Positions 1 to 12,892 of a stretch of 64,000 nt of DNA are shown here, piece by piece. The stretch is from Sipunculus nudus (lineage: Eukaryota; Annelida; Sipuncula; Golfingiida; Sipunculidae): NCBI GenBank assembly GCA_026874595.1, contig CM049306.1:87679142-87743141 (forward strand), read 5' to 3'. The notes below the pieces were generated by a model, which was given only the letters and a program-made list of their open reading frames with translations, made no database searches and was not told where the DNA came from. A program made the position numbers and the translations under genes. Position 1 is the first letter of the stretch. Each line of letters opens with the position of its first letter.

Positions 1-2197
1 GTACTTATGTGTTAAGTAGGCCTACGCGACTAAATACAACTAACAAGCAATGGGAAACAGTGGATTGCTTTTAAATTGGCAATATAATTTTAAAATAACT
101 ATCCGAATTTCGTTAAGATAGTAATCAATTCTTCATTCTAACATAAAGTTGATGTTGCCTGTGTGATAATACGCTGACAATGGCTCGATTTTAACGTAGT
201 GTGATGGCTAAGCACAAAATGGAACTAGCTAATGGCCCCTCCCAGCTTGCTAACCTCACGCGAACAAAGTTGACCCCTTTCTTCAAACGTTCTGGCTGGC
301 TCAAAGGAAACAGGTCTATCACACACTATCACGGTTTGTGTTACTGCAGCCACCCGCAACACAACTATTTGGCATTATTTTAACTATTAAAGATCGAACA
401 CAATACAGGAAACGGTACACCTATTGTCGTGAATTCTCACATGTGGCTTTGTTATGACCGACTGCCGTTCCTGAGCTGACGTCATTCCGAATATTCATGA
501 GGCATTGAACCGATCATTGCCGAATGCGGACAGGGTAAAACCAAGCATCTTAGAGCTCTTATTAGACGTGGTTTTAATTACTTTAGACCGGTAGTAATGA
601 CTACACACGGAGCCAAAGGTTACAAAAACAATTCATTTACGGGATAATATGATCAAATTGCAGTTTTATTTTCGCTGGTCATGTCCTTTAATGTGCGTGA
701 CTCAGTAATGAGCTTGTTACCCAAGCAGAAAGAGATATTTAATCAACTAGTGCAATGCCTGGGAGATATTATGCTTTAGTAGATACTTACTGTTCAATGT
801 AATCATACATATATATACAAAACGTTTTCCTTGTAACGTCACATTTATGGCCAGTACAATCCCAGAATGAGATCACAACATTTTCAATAGTTGGTGGAAG
901 GAATCTGCCCAGAAGGTATATTAATCCTGAACTTAAACAATGTGTCACAAATGGTTAAAAACATGGAACTTTCGTGGTCAGATGAACAGACAAACAGAAG
1001 AACTAATGAATATGTAGATGATAGGGTTCATAAAAGGTCTCTAACACTGCACCGGTAATCGATGCATTGAATCAATGCAAGTCATTAATCAAGATAATTC
1101 AAATTGGTATGCAAGAGCAGATATGGGGTCCCCCTTCCCAATCAGGGCCCCTATTGTCCATAACATGGAAAGAAAACTGGACATTCTCATAAGTTATGAT
1201 AAGTATTATTCTGCCTATTTTACCTTGAAGATGAAGGTCAGTGTGGCCAGTTTTGGAACTCATCCAAGAACTTAGTGGAAACAACTTTGTTTGTGCAAGT
1301 TGAGGGTAAACACTTTCACACTTAAAAAGTTAAGGGGTTTCTTATGATTCCAGAACATTGCAGATTTGACCTTGAGATTCATGGTGTTATTACAATGTTC
1401 ATCTATAATGATATGGGAAGAAACTTTTAAGTAAATCTATAGTCCGTCCCAGTACCCGTGTCCGCATGTTTTTTCGGGATAATTTTTTATACAAGTAAAG
1501 CAGGGTAAACCTTTCTTGTCCAAAGGTTGTAGGAGCTATTCCGCCGACTACCTGCGCAGAAAGTAATGCCTTACCTAGCTTTAATTTTGTACAAGACAAA
1601 TAATCCAAATTTGACAAAACAAGTAACAGCGTTTAAGACTCCTTGCCTGAGAACTGATAATAAACAAGCCAGTCAAACCTATAACGTCAGTCAATTGAAG
1701 GTGATGTGTGACTGATCACTGTGACGTCCTTTTGACGTCACTGTTGTCTAACAAATACCAAACGCAGCCATAGACATGGAAAAGGTAACATGGAGGAATG
1801 TATGGTCCAGCAGTACCGGGAAGACTCCATCCACGGTATTTCAGCATAAATGAACGCAAAAGAATCGCAAAGTAAATGCGCTTTTCCATGATATATAAAT
1901 ATTTTGCACAAAATCCGCGGAATATGTTTATCTACTTCAGGACAAAGGGAAATTTTAAAGAATATTCTTAAAATAATTATTGTGAAAAAACATGTGGACA
2001 CGGGTACTGGGACAGACTATACATCTTAAGCAGAACATTATGATTGATTATAATTTAATTAAAAGTAGAACTGAAAGGAAAGAATCAATAATCAAATCAA
2101 ATCAAAGACCTTATTGCATTTCACAGGCCTAGTTCATGATGGTAACAATGAAAACTAATGTTAGTGATCAAAGACTAACAAAACATAGTGTACTCAC
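1..2197 (-). other. CERK intron 3 (partial), non-coding with a short TIR element
   Basis: No exon-like segment was recognised on either strand. Positions 1-1439 hold no recognisable gene. Part of 1215-1380 resembles 31018-31180 in TBC1D22 intron 1 (shared phrases around gatttgaccttga and aacttrgtkgaaacaact), so it is a dispersed repeat. A TIR element occupies 1440-2019. Confidence 0.6.
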
Positions 2198-5100
2198 TAA
2201 TGATATCTGTTTTGATTCCTGCTAATTCAAACACTGGTCCCACTATGTTCCTGTAGATCTGTGGGGCAGCACGCTTACCACCAACAGGGTTGATGAATAC
2301 TAACAGTTTCTTTGGTCTTTTCAAATCTGTAAATCAAAGACATTAAGATGTAAAGCTTAAACTGGTAGTGATTCATAATAACCACCTAATACCAAACTTA
2401 TTAATAAATAAATGAAAATTACTAAATTAATAAAAATAATTATATTCACATACAGGATATGTCCTCTCACTTGAGCGATAAACAAAACACTAAAGAATAC
2501 CGAAGATGTGTCCACAAAAAGAATATATAAATAGGTAAAGGTATCAGCATAAATTCTCTTTTCCCAAAGATCTCTTCAAACTTGTGCCATAAGGCAGCTA
2601 AGCATTTAATACCTTTCTATGACCAGCATGTTATGCTTATATGTGTAAGGATTTTAAAATGGATTTCTGAAGATTTCATGTGCATTTATTATGAAATATT
2701 ATACTTGCAACATGCTGACAATTATGCTGTCACAAACATTTTTAATACTGCTTAACTTCGATTCTGTTGAAACCAAAGGTTGACATAATTTATTTACAAA
2801 TTTTCTTAATTTCTTGCCACACAAACACGTTGATATTTCATCAATACTGATCACCAAATCTGGGCCCATAATGATACAGAAAATTTCCCAAAAAATATTG
2901 AGACTTTATATTCTCTTAAATACTGAAAACCAAACCACATTATAACTTTGCTTCTAAAATTTTGCTGATTTCATATAAAATATAGAAAATTAATTAATCA
3001 TTTACCTGGCAGTATGAGCATTTCTCGGACCTTGGTCAGCCATTGTTGACACACACTGGTATCACGGCTGTGGAATGTCACTTTACGAATCCTCCATTTG
3101 TATTTGTATATTCGACGGACAATATGAAGCGTAAAGCAGGTAGTGAGGGCTGCCAGCCCCAAATTTTGAAACTCATCGTTGCGGACACTGGCTTGCCTCT
3201 CTGTGGTAATGGCAATCAACTCTGATAACTTAGCTGTTTGACTTTCAGTCTCTGAAAGAAATATTTCAATAGTTTGATCACATAGATAAAATGATCCTTG
3301 AAGCCCTGCACACTCCCCGCATACTGCAATTTTTCCAAATCTCCTTTGTTTTAACCGCTGCTTTGTACAGCATGATTCTCCTGGTTACATCACCAGGGCT
3401 TGCACAGAGAAACAATTATAATCAGACCAATGAAAGCATGGTATTGAATTGTGTATCAAACACTCAAATTTTATATTCATAACACCCTGCTCTCACTGGT
3501 CTTATTTTTGGCCCAGTACCAGCGCTGGTGTCAAGACCCTGAAAAACTTGCTAAACTGAAGGAAATCTGAAACAACTGCAGCATATAACTGCTGTGTGTG
3601 GAGTGTAGATCATGATGCCAAGATGAATATAATTTATAGTACAAGAAAAAGCTCCCAATTATGAAGACTGATGGGGTCTAAATGTTTTCCTGTATTACTA
3701 ATGTGTTAGTCAAAGACAGTTTAAAGATATGTAGAATGAAGTATTACAAAGCTATAACAAAATACCTGTGGAAGGAAGCACAGCTGAAATTGATTCTGAG
3801 AATATTTGTCTAAAATCCTAGTGATTCCACTGACTGTGCACTTTCATGGACTACATGAAAGATGCAGGGGCCTCTCATAATCACAAACATGTATACATTT
3901 GAAAAAGTTTCAGTATTTCAACTTAATGACTGTAATATGCATGTAAATATAATCTCTGGGTAAATAAGAAACCCTGCAAATTACAGAATAATGGACATGA
4001 GCTGAAGCCTGATGATATACATTTAATTTATCAACTGAAATAAAATGCTGTAAAAAAATAAAATTTTCCATTTTCAAATGAGCATGAACTAAATATGATA
4101 AATAAGCTACAACAAGCCAATTAGGTATGTACACTGCATCTACACTGTGTAATATGTGAAACTTGTATCCTGAAAGCATTTAATGATTCAATAAGAAAAA
4201 GTAGTATTTTTTTAGCATATTTATTTTTTGCATGAATAGTTTTTTGAATTTTCAATTTTTATTACATTTACAAATTTTATAAATTTTAATTAAAAAAATT
4301 CTGACACATCTACACTCACTTTGGCTGCATTGATACATTGTGATCTATCACACAATAATAATAATCTATTAAAAAGCTGTTTGTTGAGGGAGTTTTTAAT
4401 CCTTCAAAGTTCCAATTTGTTTTGTCTTTTTTGTAAAAACTACTATGGTTATGGTAAAGATGGGGGTCACATACTGTTTTGTGGGTACCCTCGAGCTTGT
4501 ACCTTGCTTGCTATAGTGAGGAAAGCTTAATTAGCTTTGATTACAATTTCAATTTTTTTTTAATTTGGTAGCAATCAGATGTTTCTGCAAATATATATAT
4601 ATATATGCTATTTCCTTTTTCTTTCTTATAAATATATATATATCATTTTCAGAACTTCACTGTTTACAGAATGTAGGGCTGTTTCAATATATCAATATAT
4701 CGATACGAATCGATACACGACGTCGATACGATAATCGAAATGCGTTGCATGCTGTATTGGTCGTATCGATTGATTGCTAATGCATAGGGATATAACTCTA
4801 ACTTTAAATATAATCATAACGATTTATAAATTTAAATGCACTGTATATTTGTTGCTTTGGCTTTTAAAACTTGTTAATAAATGTATATATGCATGCACAT
4901 CAGTACTTTCATGACAAGCAGGCACATGTGAGTGATAATATGAGAAAGATTCTGACAATTCGATATAATACAAATATTTTATTTTATGTTGGTTTTTACA
5001 AACAAAGACAACATTAACCATAGGCTATTATGACCGACCACACTCTTATCATACATTAATTAAAATTAAATAATTTAAAATATTATAAATAATAATAAAA

Positions 5101-8100
5101 ATACATTAACTTACATAAAAATAAGTATCACAAGTCTGATCAATTTTTAGGATCAAAGTTAAGCATGAAGTTGTATAATGCTAATAACATTTGATTTATA
5201 GTCCTTATAAATAACAGTGACCAATTCATACTGAAAAAAAAAAATCATAATAAGGCATGAAGTGACAAAACAAATTGGTAAAACATACGGCCCAAAGAAG
5301 GATGTCAATTTTTACAAAGTGATATTAAGTATTACACAGTTTACAACTGCAGGGTGCCCCTTCACAGTACGATAACTTTATTTTGAATGCTCTAAGGGAC
5401 TCTGCATTTTTATAGTCTATCAGAAGAGAATTCCATAGCATAGTACCAAAATGTTTTAGTGAGTGGGTTCCATATGTAACACTATTTGTTACCAGCACTG
5501 CTGGTGTAGCAGGCCAGAATAGCCCCCCTCGATTGTATACCCGGGAATAATCTGGCCTAGCCAAAACTATACCTGTCAGTGTATTTATTAATTTGATGTA
5601 ATAATCAAGTGTATAAGTGAATGATATCTAAGGCGATCGGTATGTAAGTGTGTATAAACGCGTTATACTACATAACAGTGTTATGTCTTTGGATTTTCCG
5701 AAATTATATCATCATCTAATATGAGAGTTCAACTCTATCTGCAAATAGTAACACGATGTACAAATATTTATAAAAGTATATAAAAGTACAGTGCTAATGT
5801 AATTTCAATTGAATAAATTTTGGCTTAAGGAAGTTACTAAATATGTTATTCTCTATAGTTATTTCGTATCAATACTAATATTGTAAGTTTTAACGTGACA
5901 GTGTTGAATTAAACTTGCATTTAAATTCACACATGATTCTGATATCATGGGTATTCCAAAGGATGAATGATCCATGGTTTGGAGTAGCCCTTAATTATTT
6001 TAATCTGATATTTAATAATGCGTGGTGATAGAAAATAGATATTACAAATAATTTATAAGAATTAAGATTAGGTATGTTTAAATACTGTTGATCAAATGGA
6101 TATCCGCATCTGGCCTGATACAAGTCAGTTTCTGTGATTCGTGTCAGGGGTATAAATTGGCCTGGAGGGGTATAAAACAGCCTAGGCCGGAATATACCCC
6201 GGGGTATAATCTGGCCTAGGCTAAAATATACCCGGGTATAAACTGGGCAGGGGGTATAATCTGGCCTGTTACAGGTCCATAGCTAGCTGGTCTGGTGACA
6301 CAACCAGAAATAGGTGTAGTGAAGTACTGTTTAAGATACACTGGACTTAGATTATGAATTACTTTGAAAATTTTTACGCAGCAAGTCATAGGTTACTCGG
6401 AACTCCCGCGTTGGACATCAGATGTCAAATAAATGGTTAAAGCCTGGGGACAAATCCTGTACAAACAGGAGAGTGACTAATGGGATTCATATTCACAGAA
6501 ATATACAAAACTGTGTATTTACATGACATAAAAACACAGCCTATGATCTTCCCACCAAATGCAATAAAAAAGTGTTTGTGCACAAGGGGGGGGGGGGGGG
6601 GGGGGAGCTAAAAGCACAAAGAAGATCCAGATTTTGGTAGTCTTGATTAGATAGATTTTGATAATTAAAATCAACTGGTCTGATTATCTATTTAATATAA
6701 AGCTTAAGCTGCTTAAATGCATAGCGTAGTAAATATGTTGTATGTTAAAATATAAATATATATACATATAGAGACAGGAAACAGAGCTTTTATTTAGAAA
6801 TGGAAAGAAAAATAAACGTATCGTCAATACGTATCGGTATCGAATTAACTGTATTGCAATACGTATTGTATCGGAAGAGGCGTTATAAGATACCCAGCCC
6901 TAATAGAATGCCTATCATTTTGGAGTATATCATAGGAGGGCCAAAACTGTTGGTGCTACAGTATATCAGGCGACAAACTGACACAATTACACTCACTTCG
7001 GCTGTGTGTGATACATGGTAATCTATCAGACAAAAGTAATCTACAATCACTCTGCTGTTTAGTCACATACTGCTTTTCGGGTAACCTCTTGTACTTTGCT
7101 TGCTTTGAGGCTTGGGTGATGCCTGCTAAATTAACAATGACATCAAGTTTAACTGTTTTTTTTAACTTTGTTTATTGAAAAGTTAGGCCTTATAAGTATA
7201 TCTGCTATGTATTTAAAGGTTTCAAAACATGCCCTGTTAATGTAGGTCTGTCTGGCCTGACCAAGGAACATGACTATAGCTCAGATGACTCATAGCTATA
7301 AACACAAAAGTTCTTCGTCTGAATTACCTTAACAAATAGACATTTTCGTATTCCTCACAAGTTCCAATATTCACTAATTTTAGATTCATTCATTACCAAA
7401 TATAACTTTAGCCAGAAAAGTCTACAAAATCTTTCCCTGTGATAATTTTTTTCTATAAAATTTAAAAGATAGCTACAGAGAATATCAGATGTTCCCAGCA
7501 TATACTAATTTATAATTAAGTTACATGAATGTTTCAAGTTAAATTACACTCAGAAACAATTTATTAGACTGAATATCATAGAAGTCCTTCAAATAAACAT
7601 GTAAATTATTTTAGTTTGGTAGTTACCTGAATTAAAGAGAGCGGCAAATTAAGAGATCAGGCCATTAGAAAAATAAACTTAAATACATGTTCCACCTGCC
7701 ATAAAAAGATACAGCACAGCTATAACTGTACTGTGCCATCACTGTTTATTATCATATACAGGAAATGATATACCAACACCTGGTAACAGCTGCACACCAA
7801 CCCAGCCAGGAAATATTGATAATAACAAAGAACAATAAATTGTTATTATGATACTTCCTTGTTTTGTTCAAATAATAATGTACCCACCAGACTTATTATT
7901 CTCTGTAAACTATCAATCTAGAGTTAGAATAAACAGAACACTACCGCTATAGTGTAATTAAGTTCTGGTAGCAGTTGTGGAAACACAGTGATACAGGGAC
8001 TGCAATAGGCAAAATTATCAACAAGAGAGCAGGGTGCAGCTAAGCAAAAAATTTACTGGGCTCCCAAAGATTTTTACAAGACCGCACATTTTTTTAAATT

Positions 8101-9647
8101 GAAAAAAAGTATGATTAGACAAATTTTGCTATTTATTAATGTCTATATTCCCAAAGTTATTCTTTCACATGAAATTTAACTTGGCCTGTTAATTATTTTC
8201 CTGTGTGGCAAATACAACATCTGTGCAATTCCCCAACAATGCCATCTGAATCAGACCCTGCAGGTGTATTGGGTAAAAATAAATTCAGGCCAAGGGGCTG
8301 GTGATAACCAAATTTTTGCCAGATCATCTTAAAAAATAAAGTCAAATTCCTGTGATTTCAAGCCTTGTAATATTACTGATACATTACTGGTATATTAATA
8401 ATAGCAATACTGGCTGTACTATTATTTCTTTACTCCATTCCACCATCCCTGTCCACCTGATTTTTCTTGATATTTTTTATGATACAATGCACTAAACCTT
8501 ACTTTTGTTTACCCCTAAGCAAATCAGACAAATGTGGCAATTATCTAACAACAAAACAATACTCTCCCGTGTATATATTCCATATGATTAATTCAGAAAG
8601 AAATACAACTGAACAGATGTACGGTCATGCAATGTAAAAATGACAACCTAAAATGACACTAGTAATTTAAACTACATCCATTTGATGATTCGTAGTGATG
8701 ACGTCATGGTGGTATTTGTACATTATATCTTTGTTATGTCACACATACATCCCTTCTACATTGCACAAATGAACAGATATGGCCACTTGAACTGATGCAA
8801 TCATTTTTGCACCCATTTTGAGTCTACACTGGTTATCTGCCAGCCTGGGGTTTAAGTAAATTTATTTATTTCATGCATATTTGAATCATCATAAATTGCC
8901 ACATTAATTCCTTTGATAAAGCTAATTTGTAGTGGCAAACTAAATAAATTAGAAAGAAATATCAAATTATGTTGGCAGGGATGTTTGAATGGAGCTTTAG
9001 TGTAATACAAATAAACAAAGACCAAATATAGTTTATTGTTGTAAACTAACTGGTTCAAACACAATAACTGGCTCATACAGAACTTGGTCTCGTGACTGGA
9101 TCATGAATACTTCATGATAAAGTAACCATCATATAATGAGAGTACCTGTATATGACAATATAACCCGTATCTAGTGTTATATCACTGCAGCCCACACATA
9201 CAAAACTTTCCTATGGGGGCTGCATGTATTTGCCTATCACATGATCAGCTCATGAATATGGCATGACCCAGCGAAGAACCAATAGGAGATAAGGACAAAT
9301 GACATCACTAATTGACTTGTAACCTGCTCATGAGCTTATCACTAGCTGTTATGACATATCAAGTTAACCCATATTAAAAGGCCTAAAGCCCTCATACACT
9401 TCTTATTGCCTCACCAAACCCTAACAACATATATTTTCAAATACTTTTTCAAATGATTTTAATAAGAAGTTATGATATAAGTTTTATTTTAGGGTTTATT
9501 TATTATTTTATTATGTTTAAAATACAACTAATTTCAACTGAATTTGAAAATATTTTTAAAATGTTTAAGGTATATAATCTGTGTGTGTATCATATGGAAA
9601 ATTCTATATCTATTGTCATAGTTTATTTACACCTGTATCAATATTTT

Positions 9648-9688
<41 letters not shown>

Positions 9689-9694
9689 TATATA

Positions 9695-9739
<45 letters not shown>

Positions 9740-9827
9740 ACTTGAAAAATTAATCATGCTTTCAAACTATATATGTATTGCTATATTAAAAGTGTTTTCC
9801 AGTGCACATATACAAATATTTTAATTT

Positions 9828-9887
<60 letters not shown>

Positions 9888-10158
9888 ATTTTGAGATATA
9901 ATTCTTTATAATAATTATATTTTATTTTTTTCTTTATTCAAATATCAGCTATTTGACTGAAATCATCATTATGTTCAGTTATACGTGCGTATTTGTTTAG
10001 AAAATATTTAAGTATACATTGTTTCAATTTTTATGCATGGCCATATGTACCAGTGATAATGTTAGCTAACTTTCAGATATGTAGGTCTATTAAGTATTTG
10101 TATTAGAATAATAATACTAGATATTTTTGTACCTCATTTGTTGTATGTTTAATATATA

Positions 10159-10204
<46 letters not shown>

Positions 10205-11202
10205 AATAATTTTAATGACATTTCTAATGGTTTAAGCAAATTGTAAAATAATTTTAAAATGATTTTTGGTTCATACAGCTAAACCAATATTATTTTCCAA
10301 ATACACATGAGTGTACATATGTTTTGTGTGTGTTATTATTTAATATCTTACAAATTTCATATATCATGTGTGTGTGTGCCAATATTTTGTGCATTTTTAA
10401 TAATTTATTTTTTTTATATTTATAAATCACCTCTTAAATTAAACTGGTTTTGTTATGTAACACTTGAGTAAATACATAAAGGTGTGTGTGTGCTGAAATG
10501 TATATGTTTGATTTATATCAATCTAGGTTTTTATATCAATTATTTATACCATTCATATACTTAACATATGTTTTAACTTTTTAGGCCTTTCCAGGATCCA
10601 TTTGTTATTAAATGCAAACACTGGCCCAGTTGATTCCATGCTCGGAATATGTGCGGGCTGTCTGGTTATGCAGCTTAAATATTTTCTTTCTGTAAGTTTT
10701 CAGAAGTGCATCAAAAACTTAAATTTAAATAGGAGCATTTACCTGTATTATATAATTGAAGTGATAAATACTGATCACTTGTTTAAATGGTCACACACTT
10801 GATCACCCACACATAACAAGCACACATACACCAGAATATAGTGCTGAATGTGTTATATTAAAATAAACATCCAATATTACTGCTGTCACCTTTGTTATAT
10901 TTACAATTATTGTCTTGCACTATTCATAAAGGTTGATTTCCCTTGTTTTGACATAGAAATATGCAAATTCAATAGGTGTAAATATAGAGCATATTATGAA
11001 TGATCAGTTTTACCCTACAACTAAGATGCTAATCTCAACAACTCATTCTACAGCTCTAGGATGTTTGATCCACTTGAGGGTGGTGCTAACATGGTGGCCA
11101 ACCTCATAAGCAGCTAGTTAAAATAGCACCAAGTCTAGAGCTAGTCATTTTGTGAAATGCCTGAGTGAATAACATTCACTGATTTTGCACATTGACTATA
11201 TA

Positions 11203-11264
<62 letters not shown>

Positions 11265-11909
11265 ATATATATATATGTATATATACAATATATATGTGTA
11301 TATATAAATATATGTTTATTAGGGTAGGGGCCAGGTACTTGTACCTGTACCTAGATACACATTTCAGAGTATATGTACCTGCAGGTCATGAGTAGGAAGT
11401 ACCTTGTACCTGTACCTATACCCAGAATTAAAATACCTGTACCTGGAACAAGGTACTCCAGGTACAGTTTTTTAAAAGTTTTTTTTCCTTTTTCTTGTTT
11501 TAAAATTTGTTACCTGTAATGTAAAATAATCATCCATTTTTACGTATAACTTTTTTTATCATAAATAAAAACCTGTTAGACTGCACAAGTAACATAGTAA
11601 AAATTATTGTATATTTACATAATTAATGAGTCCCCTGATATCAACATTATAAATAACAACACCTAATATACATTATTATTTTCACGGATAATAATAAAAA
11701 AAACACAGATTTATTATTTTTTCATAACGCTGAATTTTCTCATAACTTAATTATTGTTGTTAATGTAACTATGTGATGTAAAAGTTGATGCCGCTTTTGG
11801 ATATCTAACCCAAAATATACACATATTCAGCATAATTAATTTTAAAGAATGTTTTGGATTAAGCAGTTAAAGACATCACATATGTACAAATGTAAAATGT
11901 ATAAAACAT

Positions 11910-11977
<68 letters not shown>

Positions 11978-12842
11978 TTCGGGGGGGGGGGGGGGGGGGC
12001 TTTTGTCCTCTTTATCATTAAGGTAGGTGGCTTTTTCCCCAAGGAATCATTTTGTCCAGGGGTACTTTAGTCCTACACCTATAAAAAACCCATAAAAACA
12101 TTAGTGTTCTTCATACCAAAAGTTTTTTGTCAAATCTTTTAGTATCATTTTATGTAATGAATTTGAAATAATCTAAGTATCATCCTACAATACCCTAGAA
12201 TTTCATTATGTGTGTACAAATGAAAGATATAATAATTAAATAATTTTATATGACCACATTATGTGTAATCTTTATTTTTGAAAATAATTAACATAAGATT
12301 GATTATACAAATAAAGTTATATAAGACAATAAATTCATTTACCTTTTTTTTCTTCTTATGTAAGGGTCATGTTGAATTTTCAGCCAAGTATTGCTTCAAT
12401 GCTTGCTTTTCAAGTTGATGTTGCTGCTTCAGTCACAGAAGATATCACTCATGATTGGAGATTCATCTCACATTTATAAACTGACCAGGCCTAACAAAGC
12501 TGAGTGGTGTACAACCATCTTCAGTTTTGGCAATTATTGACCTAATGATGAGGCAGCAAACATAGAGCAAAAGCTGGTTACCTACCTGCCCAGACATCTG
12601 TTGTTACATTATATATGACTGACTGACCCCTCATTGATACTTTGATGTCTGCCATAGCTCTAGACTTGGTGCTATTTAAACTAGCTGCTAATGAGGTTGG
12701 CCACCATGTAAACACCACCCTCAAGTGGATCAGACATGTTATTGTAAAATTTGTCTGTATAGAACCAAAGTATATTTACACACAACACACACACACTGAA
12801 TTTTGAATAACATAAAGCACATTTACATCTATATATGATTTT

Positions 12843-12892
<50 letters not shown>

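Larger units (their letters stand above)
4674..6902. mobile_element. hAT-like element termini, about 2.2 kb, carrying nested insertions
   Basis: The left end starts TAGGGCTG and the right end finishes CAGCCCTA. The flanking 8-mers acagaatg (4666-4673) and atagaatg (6903-6910) match at 7 of 8 positions, like an aged hAT target duplication. Both subterminal regions are rich in CGATACG/CGTATCG-like words, the left near 4698-4730 and the right near 6815-6880, consistent with transposase-binding clusters. The interior is LINE sequence and a further TIR element, so no transposase is present. The termini are short, so this is moderate confidence. Confidence 0.5.
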
